DNA from: Chionoecetes opilio
Taxonomy: Eukaryota > Arthropoda > Malacostraca > Decapoda > Majidae
NCBI GenBank assembly: GCA_016584305.1
Contig: JACEEZ010000135.1
Coordinates: 47,501-111,500, forward strand
DNA: 64,000 nt
Direction of reading: 5' to 3'
Shown: in pieces, positions 1-13,546 of the stretch
Layout: every line of letters begins with the position of its first letter
How positions within the stretch are numbered: position 1 is the stretch's first letter
Made by a program: the position numbers and the translations under genes
The notes under the pieces: generated by a model
The model's database searches: none
What the model saw: the letters and a program-made list of their open reading frames with translations, nothing else
What the model was told of the DNA's origin: nothing

Positions 1-254
1 AATCAGGCCCCAGCTCCGTTTCAATCCACTGCGGTAGTGCACTTCCAAGTAGGACGCCCGGGTTTCACTTCAATGCCCCCTGCAGCAGTGACCCCTGGTA
101 TATAAATCCCGATGGTGGTCACTAACTAACAGGGCCCTTACTGAACCACAGCCGTCACAGGTCAAAAGTTGTAGTCGTGACCGTTTACTCGGGGCTGTCT
201 GAGACGTGTGGGAGGGGTTGTGTAGACGCGACTCGCAATCATTTTACGCAATGA
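1..254. other. No gene seen
   Basis: Unique-looking sequence with no supported gene or RNA; it leads into the first GGA tract. Confidence 0.5.
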
Positions 255-452
255 GAGTAAGTAAGAGGAGGAAGAGGAGGAGGAGGAGGAGGAGGAGAAG
301 CAAAAACAGGAGGAAGAGGAGGAGGAGGAGGAGGAGGAGGAGGAGGAGGAGGAGGAGGAGGAGAAGCAAGAACAGGAGGAAGAGGAGGAGGAGAAGGAGG
401 AGGAGGAGGGGGAGGAGGGAGGAGGAGGAGGAGGAGGAGGGGGATCAAGGGA
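255..452. repeat. (GGA)n microsatellite
   Basis: Imperfect GGA/GAA tract with a repeated AGAAGCAARAACAGGAGG interruption. Confidence 0.9.
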
Positions 453-626
453 AATTTCGACATAGATGGATTTTGCCGCCAAAGAATATCGTCAACATTG
501 TGTTTGCCCACAAATCAGTGTTGTCGAGATGAGGGTAAATGTGGCCACCTGATTGGTTCTGCGGGAGCCAATAGCGCGAGATTGTTACTGCACGTGGGGG
601 GGAGCAAAGAGGGCCGCTAGAAGTGT

Positions 627-800
627 GAGAGAGAGAGAGAGAGGAGAGAGAAGAGGAGAGAGAGAGGGGAGAGAGAAGAGAGGGGAAGAGAGAGGGGGGG
701 AGAGCAAAAAAAGGGGGGGGGGGAGAGAGAGAGAATCCTGATGTCAGAAGTGATAGCAATATACCCAAGGCAATATACTTACGTCATACACGCACGCACA

Positions 801-840
<40 letters not shown>

Positions 841-946
841 CCCTCTCTCTTTTCTCTCTCTCTCTCTCTCTCTTTCATCGAGGAGAAAGAGAGATAGATA
901 AAGATAAGAAAATGGATGAACAATAGAATGTCGAGGAGGAAAAGAG

Positions 947-1031
<85 letters not shown>

Positions 1032-1105
1032 GAGGAGAGAGGAGAGAGAGAGAGAGAGAGAAGAGAGAGAAGAGAAAAGAAGGAGAAAGATAGAGAACAA
1101 GAAAA

Positions 1106-1144
<39 letters not shown>

Positions 1145-1250
1145 AGAGAGAGAGGAGAGAGAGAGAGAGAAGAGAGGGGAGAGAGCGAGAGAGAGAGAGA
1201 GACAGAAAGAGAGAGAGAGAAAGAACAAGAGAGAGAAAAGGGGTGAGTTT
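627..1250. repeat. GA/CT microsatellite cluster
   Basis: A (GA)n tract at 627-738, a (CT)n tract at 800-871 and a (GA)n tract at 938-1243. The opposite orientations could pair as long hairpins. Confidence 0.9.
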
Positions 1251-1344
1251 CCTATAGCTGACAAAAGTTGGTGAATCGCTGACACCCGTGACTGATTATG
1301 GTGTTATGACAGAGGCGTGAGCGAGGGTGGCGGTCAAGCGTCAG

Positions 1345-1950
1345 CCCAGGGAGGGAGAGTGTCAGCCGGGAGGGAGGAAGAGTGTCAGCCGAAGGAAGGA
1401 ACATTTTAGCAGTGTCAGGAGAGATATACAGATTGTCAGCCGAGAGAGAGGAAATAATGTCAGCCGAGAGAGAGGGAGAGTGTCAGCCGAGGGAGAGTTT
1501 TATCAGTGTCAGCCGAGGGAGGGAGGGTTTTATCTGTGTCAGGAGAAAGAGAGGAGAGGAAAAGAAGATTGTCAGTAGAAAGAAAAAAAATGGTGTCAGG
1601 AAAAAATGTCAGCAAAGGAGAGTGTCAGCCGAAGGAGGGAGAGTTTTAACAGTCAGGAGAAAGAGAGGAGAGGAAAAGAAGATCGTCAGGAGGAAGAAGA
1701 AAGAAAAAATGTCAGGAAAAAGTGTGTCAGCAAGGAAGAGTAAGGAGAGTCAGAAAGTTACATAGATGGGATGGTTATAGGAGGAAAAATTAGTTATGTC
1801 TGGAAGGAAAAGTAGAGTGTCAGGAGGAGATGTTATATGGAGAGTGTGTCAGCAAAGGAAGGAGAGAGGAATGTCAGACTATCAGGAGAGGAAATCAGAG
1901 GTTGTATGTATAGAGAAGTGTCAGGAGAGGGAAATAGGGAGAGGGGTTGA
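1345..1950. repeat. Degenerate TGTCAG-spaced purine repeat
   Basis: Irregular units beginning TGTCAGCCGAGGGAG or TGTCAGGAGAAAGAG recur every 15-50 bp. Confidence 0.75.
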
Positions 1951-1960
1951 AAGTTAAAGA

Positions 1961-1963
<3 letters not shown>

Positions 1964-1999
<36 letters not shown>

Positions 2000-2106
2000 G
2001 AGAGAGAGAGAGAGAGGAGAGAGAGAGCGAGACGAGACGAGAGAGAGAGAGACGAGAGGAGAGAGAGAATGAGACGGAGACAGAGAGACGGAGAGGAGAA
2101 GAGGAT
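1964..2106. repeat. (GA)n microsatellite
   Basis: GA tract with GAC interruptions. Confidence 0.9.
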
Positions 2107-2212
2107 GAGAGCCAGAGATTTTGATCGAAAAGGAAAGGAAAAGTGAGAAGAGAAAAAGAGAATAAGGAGAATAAGGAAATGGTGTTGAGAACTACATATA
2201 TACTGCATTTTT

Positions 2213-2501
<289 letters not shown>

Positions 2502-2552
2502 TATGAGTTTACAGTGACCATTACTTCAGTACATAGCTGGCTGTCCACTCAC

Positions 2553-2975
2553 CTCCCACACCCTCATCCTCCTCCTCACTGTCCTCCTGACTCCCTATCC
2601 TCCTCCTCACATTCCTCCCTCCATCACCTCCTCCTCCTCCCTCCTCCTCCTCCTCATCCCCTCCTCCTCCTCCTCCTTGACTCTTGACCTTCCTTCCTAG
2701 TGTTTTAACCTTTTGTATCTTCTTTCATATCCTCCTCCTCCTCCTTCCTTACCCTCCTCCTCCTCTCCTCCTCCCCCTCCTACCTCCTCCCTTCTCCTCC
2801 TCCTCCTCCTCCTCCTACCTCCTCCTTACTCTTGACCTTCCTTCCTAGTTTTTAACCCTTTTGTATCTTCTTTCCTCTCCTCCTCCTCCCTCCTCCCCCT
2901 CCTCCTCCCTCCTCCTCCTCCCCCTCCTCCTCCTTCCTCCTCCTCCCTCTCCTCCGTCCTCCCCTCCTCCCTCCT
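2553..2975. repeat. (TCC)n repeat with an internal duplicated spacer
   Basis: TCC-rich tract; CTTGACCTTCCTTCCTAGT...TTTTGTATCTTCTTTC occurs twice (about 2680 and 2832). Confidence 0.85.
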
Positions 2976-3060
2976 GATTTCTTTCTTTAATATATTTTAT
3001 CAAAGTTTCCTGCTATACTAATATATTTATCTCCACCTCTGCTTGTTTTTCTTTTTCTTC

Positions 3061-3094
3061 TATCTCTCTATCTCTCTCTCTCCTCTCTCTCGCT

Positions 3095-3145
<51 letters not shown>

Positions 3146-3152
3146 CTCTCTT
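3061..3152. repeat. (CT)n microsatellite
   Basis: CT tract with TCTTC interruptions. Positions 3153-3477 after it are AT-rich and hold no gene I can see. Confidence 0.9.
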
Positions 3153-3477
3153 TATCATACCCTCTGTTATGCCTCACTGTCTTCACTAACATCTATTATA
3201 CATTTCATTATGTCATCTATATATTGCGTCATTCTAGCTACCTCTCTTCATATACTTCATGGCATCTATAAGTCTATGTTTTTCTGGCTCATATCTGGGG
3301 GTTATTTCTTTGCCTTTATTTGCATGTGTCTCCATTAAGCTATTTTTGTTCTTCTTGCTAGTCTACTAATTTTTGTGTTGTCCTTGCTCCTATTTATAGC
3401 TTACATCCTCCTGTATTTACATAATTATTGTTTCATCTTGCCTTATACGTGTAGCTTGCTTTGTTGTCATTCCCGTT

Positions 3478-6400
3478 TTCTTCTTCTTCTTCTTCTTCTT
3501 CTTCTCTTCTTCTCTGTCTTCTTTGTATTCTTCTTCTTTGTATTCTTATTCTTATTCTTATTCTTTTTCTGTCTTCTTTGTATTCTTCTTCTTTGTATTC
3601 TTATTCTTATTCTTCTTCTTTTTCTGTCTTCTTTGTATTCTTATTCTTTGTATTCTTATTCTTCTTCTTTTTCTCTGTCTTCTTTGTATTCTTCTTTTTC
3701 TTCTTCTTCTTCTTTGTATTCTTCTTCTTATTCTTATTCTTATTCTTATTCTGTTTCTTCTTTGTATTCTTCTTCTTCTTCTTCTTCTTCTTCTCTTTCT
3801 TCTTCATTCTTATTCATTACTTACTTCTTTTCTTTGTATTCTTACTTCATTCTTCTTCTTATGTCTTACTTCTTCTTTGTATTCTTACTTCTTCTTCTTC
3901 GTCTTCCTTCTTCTTTGTATTATTCTCTTCCTTCTCTTCTTCTTCTATTTATTTTATTCTTCTTACTTCTTCTTCTTCTTCTTCTTTGTATTCTTCTTAT
4001 TCTTCTTCTTCTTCTTCTTTGTATTCTTCTCTTCTTTTTTCTTTGTATTGTTCTTCTGCTTCTTATTCTTCTATTCTTCTTCTTCTTCTCTTTGTATTCT
4101 TATGCTTAACTTTCATTACTTCTTTTATTCATTATGTATTCTTATTTCTTCTTCTTCATTCCTTTGGTATTCTTATTCTTTGTATTCTTCTTCTTCTTCT
4201 TCTTCTTCTTCTTTCTGTGTATTCTATTCTTCTTCCTCTATTCTTCTTTGTATTCCTTCTTCTTCTTCTCTTTGTATTCTTCTTATTCTCTTCTCTTCTT
4301 CTTCTTCTTTCTTCTTCTTCCTCTTTTTTGTATTCTTCTTTCTTCGCTATCTTCTTAGTATTGTTCTTCCGTCGTATTCTCTTTTCTTCTTCTTCTTCTT
4401 CTTCTTTTCTTTGTATTCTTCTTCTTCTTTCTTCTTCTTATTCTTCTTCTTCTTCTTCTTCTTCTTTGTATTCTTCTTCTTCTTCTTCTTTTCTTCTTCT
4501 TCTTCTTCTTCTTTTCTTTCTTCTTTGTATTCTTCTTCTTTGTATTCTTCTTCTCTTCTTCTTCTTCTTCTTCTTCTTCTTCTCTTTCTTCTTTTCTCTT
4601 CTTTTCTTCTCTTTTCTTCTGGCTTCTCTTCTTCTTTTTGTTTCTTCTTCTTCTTCTTCTTCTTATTCTTTGTATTCTTGTTACTTCTTCTTCTTCTTCT
4701 CTTCTTCTTCTCTTCTTCTTCTTCTCTTTCTTCTTATATCTTCTTCTTCTTCCTTTTCTTCTTCTTCTTCTTCTTCTTCTTTGTATTCTCTTCCTTCTTT
4801 GGTATTCTTATTCTTTCTTCTTCTTCTTCTTGGTTCTTCCTTCTTCTTCTTCTTCTTCTTCTTTGTATTCTTCTTCTTATTATTATTATATTATTATATT
4901 GTATGTTTATGTGTATTATGAATTCTTGTATTTGTCTTCTCTATTCTTCTTTCTTCTTCTTCTTTGTATTCTTCTTCTTCTTCTTCTTAGTATTATTCTT
5001 CTTTTCCTTCTTCTTCTTCTTCTTCTTTCTTTGTTATTCTTCTTCTTCTTCTTCTTCTTCTTCTTCTTCTTCTTCTTCTTCTTCTTCTCTTTCTTCTTCT
5101 TCTTATTATTCTTCTTCTTTGTATTATTCTTCTTGTATTCTTCTTCTTCTTATTTTATCTTTATTCTTCTTCTTCTTCTTCTTCTTCTTACTTCTCTTTC
5201 TTCTTCTTTCTTCTTCTTCTTCTTCTTTGTATCTTCTTCTTTGTATTTTCTTTTTATTATTTTTTTTATTCTTCCTTATTCTTTCTTCTCTCTTCTTTGT
5301 ATTCTTCTTCTTCTTCTTCTTCTCTTCTTCTTCTTCTTCTTCCTTCTTCTTCTTCTCTGTCTTCTTTGTATTCTTCTTCTTATTCTTTCTTTTCTTCTTC
5401 TTCTCTTCTTCTTCTTCTTCTTCTTCTTCTTCTTCTTCTCTGTCTTCTTGTATTCTCTTTTTTCTTCTTCTTCTTCTTCTTGTTATTCTTCTTCTTCTTC
5501 TTCTCTGTCTTCTTTGATTGTCTTCTTCTTATTCTTCTTCTTCTTCTTCTTTGTATTCTTACTTCTTCTTTCTTCTTCTTTTTCTTGTATCTTCCTTCTT
5601 CTCTTTCTTCTTCTTCTCTTCTTTTCTTCTTCTTCTCTTCTTTCTTCTTCTTCTTTGTATTCTATCTTCTTCTTCTTCCTTCTTCTTCTTTGTATTCTTC
5701 TTCTTTTCTTCTTCTTCTTCTTCTTCTTCTTCTTCCTTCTCTTTCTTCTTCTTCTGCTTTTCTTCTTCTTCTTCTTCTTTGTCTTCTTCTTCTTCTTCTT
5801 CTTCTTCTTCTTTGTTATTCTTCTTCTTCATTCTTCGTCTTCTTTGTATTCTTCTTCTTCTTCTGCTTCTTTCTTCTTTGTATTCTTATTATTATTATTA
5901 TTTATTATTATTATTATTATATTATCATTATTCGTCTTTGTATTCTTCTATTTTCTTCTTCTTCTTTCCTTGCTATTTTCTTCTTCTTCTTCTTAGTATT
6001 CTCTTACTTCTCTTCTTCTTCTCTTCTTCTTCTTTGTATCCTTCTTCTTATTCTTCTTCATTCTTTTCTTCTTCTTCTTCTTCTTCTTCTCTTTCTTCTT
6101 CTTCTTATTCTTCCTTCTTCTTTGTATCTTCTTCTTTGTATTTTCTTCCTTATTAATTTTATTCTGATTCTTCTTCTTCTTCTTTCGTTCTTCTTTCTCT
6201 TTCTTATCGTCATTCTTCTTCTTCTTCTTTTATTCTTCTTCTTTGATTCTTCTTATATTTATTTTTATTAGTCTTCTTCTTCTTGACTTCTCTTTCTTCT
6301 TTGTATTCTTCTTTTTCTCTTCTTCTTCTTCTTACTTCTGTCTTCTTCTTCTTCTTCTTTGTATTCTTCTTATTCTTCTTTCTTCTTCTTCTTTGTATTC

Positions 6401-6581
6401 TTCTTCTTCTTCTTCTTCTTCTTCTTATTCTTCTTTCTTCTTCTTCTTCTTCTTCTTCTTCTTCTTCTCTTCTTCTTTTCTTTGTATTTTCTTCTTCTTT
6501 GTATTCTTCTTCTTCTTCTTCTTCTTCTTTGTATTCTTCTTCTTCTTCTTCTTCTTCTTCTTTGTATTCTTCTTCTTATTC

Positions 6582-6620
<39 letters not shown>

Positions 6621-8200
6621 TTTGTATTCTTCTTCTTCTTCTTCTTCTTCTTCTTTTATTCTTCTTCTTCTTCTTCTTAGTATTCTTCTTCTTCTTCTTC
6701 TTCTTCTTCTTCTTCTTCTTTGTATTCTTCTTCTTCTTCTTCTTCTTCTTCTTCTTTCTTCTTCTTCTTCTTCTTCTTCTTCTTCTCTTTCTTCTTCTTC
6801 TTCTTCTTCTTCTTCTTTGTATTCTTCTTCTTTGTATTCTTCTTCTTCTTATTTTTATTCTTATTCTTCTTCTTCTTCTTCTTCTTCTTCTTCTCTTTCT
6901 TCTTCTTCTTCTTCTTCTTCTTCTTTGTATTCTTCTTCTTTGTATTCTTCTTCTTATTATTTTTATGCTTCTTCTTCCTTTTCCTTCTTCTCTTCTTCTT
7001 TGTATTCTTCTTCTTACTCTTATCTTCTTCTTCTTCTTCTTTCTTCTTCTCTGTCTTCTTTGTATTTATTCTTCTTCTTCTTCTTCTTCTTCTTCTTCTC
7101 TTCTTCTTCTTCTTTCTTCTTCTTGTCTTCTTTGCATTCTTCTCTCTTCTTTTCTTCTTCTTCTTCTTCTTTTCTTCTTCTTCTTCTTCTTCTCTGTCTT
7201 CTGTGTATTTCTTCTTCTTCTTCTTTTCCTTCTTCTTCTTCTTTTTTCTCTTCTTCTTCTTCTTCTCTGTCCATTCTTTGTATTTCTTCTTCTTCTTCTC
7301 TTCTTCTTCTCTTTCTTGTTTGTATTCTTCTTCTTCTTCTTCTTCTTCTTCTTCTCTATCTTCTTCTTCTTCTTCTTGTCTTCTTTGTATTTTCTATTTC
7401 TCTTCTTCTTCTTCTCTTTATTCTTGTTGTATTTCTTCTTCTTCTTCTTCTTCTTCGTCTTCTTCTTCTTCTTCTCTGTCTCTTTGCTATTCTTCTTCTT
7501 CTTCTCTTCTCTTCTTCTCTTCTTCTTGTATTCTTCTTCTTCTTCTTCTTCTTCTTCTTCTTCTTCTCTTCTTTTCTTCTTCTTCTTCTTCTTCTTCTTC
7601 TCTGCTGCTTTGTATTCTTCTTATTCTTCTTCTTCTTCTTTCTGTCTCTTCTTCTTTGTATTCTTCGATTCTTCTTCTTCTCTTTCTTCTTCTTCTTCTT
7701 CTTTTCTCTGTCATTCTTTGTATTTCTTCTTCTTCTTCTTCTTCTTGCTTCTTCCTTTCTTCTTTGTATTTCTTCTTCTTTCTTCTTCTTCTTCTTCTTC
7801 TTCTTTTCTCTTTCTTCTTCTCTTTTTCTTTGTATTCTTCTTCTTTTCTTCTTCCTTCTTATCTTCTCTGTATGTACTTCTTTGTATTCTTCTTCTTTTT
7901 CTTTTTCTTCTTTCTTTTTTTCTTCTTCTTTTTTTCTTCTTCTCTTCTTCTCTGTCTTCTTTGTATTCTTCTTCTCTGACTTTTTTTTCTGTCTCGTTCT
8001 TTTCTTCTTCTATTCTTTCTTCTTCTTTGTCTCTTTCTGTCCTCTTATTTTCTTCCTTTTATTCTCCCTCGCTGACTTTTTCTTTTCTGTACGTAGTCTT
8101 CTTTTCTCCTTCTTTTCATCTTCTTGGTCTTCTTCTTTTCTTCCCCTTCTTTTCTTCTACTTTTTCCTTCTTATTTTTCTCTTATTTTCTTCTTCATCTT
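3478..8200. repeat. 4.7-kb (TTC)n satellite punctuated by TTTGTATTC
   Basis: TTC arrays are broken every roughly 20-60 bp by CTTTGTATTC, with rarer TTATTATTA patches (4876-4903, 5885-5930, 6579-6619). The purine/pyrimidine strand bias is almost complete. All long open frames here are Phe/Leu/Ser artefacts. Confidence 0.95.
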
Positions 8201-8400
8201 TTCTTCTAACTCCTCAGTATATTTTCTCCTATCTAACTTTCCCACATTTTTTCTGCTCCCTTTCTTGTATCATGATCTCCTTTGCGCCCATTTGTACATA
8301 CATACACACGTCTATTATTTTCTTGCACGAACTGCCCTGCCATGTGAGAGTGTCCATTACGAGAAACAACAGAGGGACAGGTGGGGAGGGAGGGAGAGAC

Positions 8401-8550
8401 AGGTGGCTCTCCCTCCCTCCCTCCCTCCCTCCCTCCCTCCCTTGGTGTGAGGGAGGGAAGGGAGGGAGGGAGTAAAGAGAGGGAGGGAGAGAGGGAAGGG
8501 AGGGAGAGAGGGAAGGGAGGGAGTGAGGGAGGGAGAGAGAGAGAGAGAGT
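8401..8550. repeat. CCCT then GGGA inverted tracts
   Basis: (CCCT)n at 8411-8441 is followed by (GGGA)n to about 8536, so the two can fold back. Confidence 0.85.
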
Positions 8551-8552
8551 GT

Positions 8553-8651
8553 CATTCTAAGAGGCGAAAGTGAGTGACCTGGGATTTCGCGTATACGATG
8601 AGAGAGAGAGATGGAGAGAGCAGAGACGAGGAGACGAGAGAGAGATACAAG

Positions 8652-8682
<31 letters not shown>

Positions 8683-8831
8683 GAAGACAGAGAGGAGAGA
8701 GCAGGAGAGAAGAGAGAGAGGAGAGAGATGAGAGAGAGAGAGACCGAGAGAGAGAGAGAGAGAGGATGAGAGAGAGGAGAGAGAGAGAGAAAGGAGAAAG
8801 AGAGAGATGAGAGACGAGAGAGAGAGAGAGC

Positions 8832-8862
<31 letters not shown>

Positions 8863-9067
8863 GGAGTGAGAGGGAAGAAGAGAGAGAGAGACGCCCCCGA
8901 GAGAGAGAGAGATGAGCGAGAGAGAGATGAGAGATGAGACGAACGAGATGGAGAGAGAGAGAACCGACGAGAGAGAGAGAGAGCGAGGAGATGAGAGAAG
9001 ACGACTGTAGATAGAGAGAGGGAAGAGAGAGAGAGAGCGAGACGACGAGATTGAGGAGAGTAGTGAT

Positions 9068-9103
<36 letters not shown>
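8553..9103. repeat. (GA)n with GAC/GAT interruptions
   Basis: Imperfect GA tract, followed by a short CA run at 9134-9160. Confidence 0.85.
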
Positions 9104-9105
<2 letters not shown>

Positions 9106-9160
9106 GGGGATTGTTAAAAAAAAGCATTGGAACACCCACACACACACACACACACACAGT

Positions 9161-9535
9161 TTATTTTAATACTATATATATATATTTAACATAATTTAAC
9201 GTAACTCCTTAATGCAAGTGTAATTTAGCATCTTTCTATACAGTTTAACGCTGAAAAATCCCCTTAAAGTGAAATCATACTCAGTTCCGAAGCTTCAAGT
9301 ACGCGACACTCATAATCCAGTTCGGAAGCGTCGGTGATGATCTGAACTTTTTCGCCCACACCTCCACATACCCTCACATGAAAGCAAATAGAAGAAACAT
9401 AGAAAGAGAGAGAAAGAAAAGAAAGAAAGCAAGTATAAAAAGAGAGAAAGAAAGAGAAAGAGAGAAAATAGAGAGTAGTAGAGAGAAGAGAAGCATAGTA
9501 TTCGAAGCACTGAGCGAGGCTTCAAACACACACTA
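9161..9535. other. No gene seen
   Basis: AT-rich unique sequence with a purine-rich (GAAA) patch at 9400-9495 and no supported feature. Confidence 0.5.
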
Positions 9536-9580
9536 AGCGACCCTCATGAACCAGTTTGTACATACTTAAAAAAAAAAAAG

Positions 9581-9815
9581 TCGCCACACGTTAAGTTGGC
9601 GAAAATTGGCCCTTTCACTCCCCCCTTCCGAGCCGCACTGGGATTATTGTACCTGAGGGGCTTGGCGTTGAGGTGTGTTGGTTAGTGAGAATGCCCTACT
9701 CCACAGTACCGATCCCTTTTCCCTAAAAGCCCCAACACCCAACACTCTCAGCCAATCCCGTGCGTTCGGAAGGGGGAGTGATGGGGCCCCATTTCGCCAA
9801 CTTAACGTGCGGCGA
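9581..9815. mobile_element. Foldback element, family A, copy 1
   Basis: Arms of about 65 bp (TCGCCACACGTTAAGTTGG... and ...CCAACTTAACGTGCGGCGA) with an internal spacer. The same arms recur at 60624-60820. Sequence AGCGACCCTCATGAACCAG flanks the left side and AGCGACTCTCATGAACCAG the right. Confidence 0.75.
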
Positions 9816-10276
9816 GATAAGCGACTCTCATGAACCAGTTTGTACTACCATCAGTTACCTTCTCTTACCTGCCAGTACATACCTTCCTCCCGTGTCCCTG
9901 GCGTGTCCGGTGCAGCGATCTCACCAGCTACCCTTTGCCCGAGTACCTACCGTAGACAACAGTAAAGTCGCCAGGACAACTTTTTTTTCTGTTTACAGAC
10001 GTGTGGTGGCGTTAATACTTACATTTCTACATCCATGATTTCAGGAAAGTTAGAAGGGGCTTATCTGGAGAATCTGTGTCATTTGTGTCTTCATCTGTGT
10101 TATGGCTATAAATTAACAAATTACAATAATATTAGTCTACAAAGTGGTGGCTCCCAACAGTAAGAGTCGCCATATTAGGGGGTATTTACTGAATGTCCGT
10201 ACCGCTGTCGTCGTCGCTCCCCCCCCCCCGACACAAAAAAAAACGCGTAGTGAAATTTGAAACCGTATATACTTGC

Positions 10277-11150
10277 AGCTACAAAGCATAAAACAACGCT
10301 CAAACAGAGTAGATTATACATTCATGATATAAACTACTGTATATTATCTTCAGTGGCACATAAAAATCAGTAGTAATGCTATAATTCGTAATATATTGCG
10401 CCTGGCGACATGACTGCAGGTGGCGACTTGACTGTTATCTACGGTACACTGCACAAATTCGCACTGAAACACTGCTCCCTGGGTGAATAGTTGTTTGACA
10501 ATATAGTAGCCTACACCTACACGTATACCAATTCTGATCTTGGGTAAAACGTATATATTGCCAAACAACTCTTCACCCAGGGAGCAGTGTTTCAGTAGGG
10601 GAGAGCGGGGCAGGTTGCATCGAGGGTAGGTTGCATCATTGCCTTTAACTCGCATGTTATCACACGTACATCGTCTTAATACTACTACTACTATAAACTA
10701 CTACTACTACAACTACAACAATAGTAATAATAAAAAAAGTTAATGCGAGTTAGAGGCAATGATGCAACCTACCCTCGATGCAACCTGCCCCGCTCTCCCC
10801 TATACGGGTAGGGTAGTGTTCTAGGCAAAGGCACATTCGCTTGAAATGTTCTATGTTCTACTTTAATTACTACTCTACAAACAATGCTTCCACCATGTTT
10901 TACTCAGGATCAGAATTGGTATACATTGTCAAACAACTATTCACCCAGGGAGCAGTGTTTCAGTGCGTATTTGTGCAGTGTACCGTAGATAACAGTCAAG
11001 TCGCCACCTGCAGTCATGTCGCCAAGCGCCATATATTACGAATTATAGCATTACTACTGATTTTTATGTGCCACTGAAGATAATACACAGTAGTTTATAT
11101 CATGACTGTATAATCTACCCTGTTTCAGCGTTGTTTTATGCTTTGTAGCT
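10277..11150. mobile_element. Large nested foldback element, family B, copy 1
   Basis: Outer arms of roughly 200-270 bp, from AGCTACAAAGCATAAAACAA to its complement at 11131-11150. Nested inside are a hairpin at 10466-10593 and another with arms 10597-10655 and 10745-10802 (GGGGAGAGCGGGGCAGG). It could form a cruciform of several hundred base pairs. Confidence 0.75.
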
Positions 11151-11390
11151 GGTGGTTTGGTACTCGGGCATAAGGTAGCTGGTGAGATCGCTACACCGAC
11201 CACCTGTTGTGAGTCAGTCTGGTCGGGGTGTTCACAGGTAACCGCGTCTTCACCTGATTACCTAAGGGGCTGCCGGGCCGATCATCTCATACAGGTCAGG
11301 TTATTTGTGTATTTTTTCACGTGAGTTTTAATTTTGGGATTATGGGATTATGGCGTACAAAGCTTGCGGTCTGGTTATGTGTGTACGCTC

Positions 11391-11559
<169 letters not shown>

Positions 11560-11862
11560 CCCCCTTCCTTCAATCCTTCATTTCTTCCATCTCTCTTTTC
11601 CACCCTGCCTTCCTCCCCTCTTCCCTCTCTGCCTCCCTCCCTCCCTGCAACCTTCCCCCTTTCCCTCTCTCCCTCCCTGCCTCCCTGCCTGCCATCGGTC
11701 TTGCTGTAAAAAAACCCTGCCTTGCCTCGCTCCTTGGCCCCGCCTTGCCGCCATCCCTCTTCCCGCCGCGGGTCTCGCCGCTCCTTCATCAGCACTCACG
11801 TCAATCTGACCCAGGGGGTAATAGCGACAGGAATGCTGACATTATACCTCCTCACACCACCC

Positions 11863-12392
11863 TCACCCTGCCTGCCTGCCTGCCTGCCTGCCTCACCCTG
11901 CCTGCCTGCCTCACTCTGCCTGCCTGTCTCGCCCTGCCTGCTCACCTGCCTGCCTGTCTCGCCCTGCCTGCCTCACCCTGCCTGCCTGCCTCACCCTGCC
12001 TGCCTGTCTCGCCCTGCCTGCCTCACCCTGCCTGCCTGTCTCGCCCTGCCTGCCTCACCCTGCCTGCCTGCCTCACTCTGCCTGCCTGTCTCCCCCTGCC
12101 TGCCTCACCCTGCCTGCCTGCCTCACCCTGCCTGCCTGCCTCACCCTGCCTGCCTGTCTCGCCCTGCCTGCCTCACCCTGCCTGCCTGCCTCACCCTGCC
12201 TGCCTGTCTCGCCCTGCCTGCCTCACCCTGCCTGCCTGCCTGCCTCACCCTGTCTGCCTGTCTCGCCCTGCCTGCCTCACCCTGCCTGCCTGCCTCACCC
12301 TGCCTGCCTGCCTCGCCCTGCCTGCCTCATACTGCCTGCTTTCTTCATCCGCCCTGCCTGCCTCACCCTACCTGCCTCACCCTGCAGTGTCG
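11863..12392. repeat. CCTGCCTGCCTCACCCTG minisatellite
   Basis: Hierarchical array of CCTG tetramers with alternating CTCACC and CTCGCC blocks. The apparent ACLPHP-type open frames are artefacts. Confidence 0.9.
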
Positions 12393-12501
12393 TCTTATCT
12401 CCGTCACCCTTCCCACCCTTCGCCCTATATACAGTATTACCATCACCACTGTCACCCTGCCTCATGCTGCTCCTTCACACACTACCAGTCACCCTGCCCC
12501 T

Positions 12502-12647
12502 CCCTGGACTGCCGTCTGATAATGGTTGATTATGACAAAGGTCAATAGGATAAGGTCAATAATTATCAATATCAATATGGTAAAACTGCACTGTAGACCT
12601 TACTAATGATCAACCATTATTTCTTTTTATCAGACAACAGTGCAGGG
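12502..12647. mobile_element. Small foldback/MITE
   Basis: Inverted ends CCCTGGACTGCCGTCTGATA and its near complement, and inner arms AATGGTTGAT / ATCAACCATT. Confidence 0.6.
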
Positions 12648-13029
12648 TGAGGCAGGGTGCCTTACCATACTCTCCTGACATAACTGACCCCAGACACCCC
12701 CCCCCTCCCCGCTAGTTAACTATCCTGGCCTGGGCATTGATTACGTAACCTAACCTCTCTGGCGGGGGTCGCCTCCCCAGATCCCCTCTGTGTTATTTTT
12801 CATTTCCGACGGGTGTACTATGAGTTAGAAATGGTGCAAATTGTCAGATCTACAAGTTGAGGACTGTTATAACGACGTGCCTTGTAGCTAATGCATAAAA
12901 CTGCAGTATAACTGTCAATATAATAGACCATTGGAGTGGGTAATATATGGGCCTGAAATGTAGATATACCTTTACACGTACTGAATTTTCAAGATATCGT
13001 TATATAAGGATAAATAATATACTTGTAAT

Positions 13030-13546
13030 CAGAGCTGGCCACTAAATACATTAAATGTATTTAAATACTAAATACTAAATACATGGGAGAAATGTATTTA
13101 AATACTAAATACTAAATACATTTTACGAATGTATTTAAATACTAAATATTAAATACATCAAATGTATTTAAATACATTTGTAAATACATTTTAAATATAC
13201 ACAAATTTGAACATGTCTGAAAAAAATGGATTTCCTTAGATTTTGGGTTTCCTTAGAAATTTCCATAAAATAAGGACATTTCCTTTAAAGCGGAAGCACT
13301 GGTTCACTGTAGTATCGGGGTTGCCAGATAGTGGGGCGGGTTTTTGGCCAAATTTACTGATAAAAAAGTATTTACATTTTTATATTATGAGTATTTAAAT
13401 ACAATGTATTTAAATACTCATAAAAGTATTTAAATACTGTATTTAAATACATGACAACCAATGTATTTCTAAATATATTTCTAAATACGCAAATGTATTT
13501 AAATACGTATTTAAATACAAATGTATTTAAATACTGCCCAGCTCTG
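13030..13546. mobile_element. Nonautonomous hAT-type element with 8-bp TSD
   Basis: Terminal inverted repeats begin CAGAGCTGG and end CCAGCTCTG. The element is flanked by identical 8-bp direct repeats CTTGTAAT at 13022-13029 and 13547-13554. The interior is full of ATTTAAATACTAAATAC-type repeats and has no coding capacity. An 8-bp target duplication and CAGRGCTGGGCA-like ends are hAT hallmarks. Confidence 0.85.

Noticed and set aside
3375..8475. Very long Phe/Leu/Ser open frames
   Set aside because: They are translations of the TTC satellite in all frames; there is no codon structure or start context.
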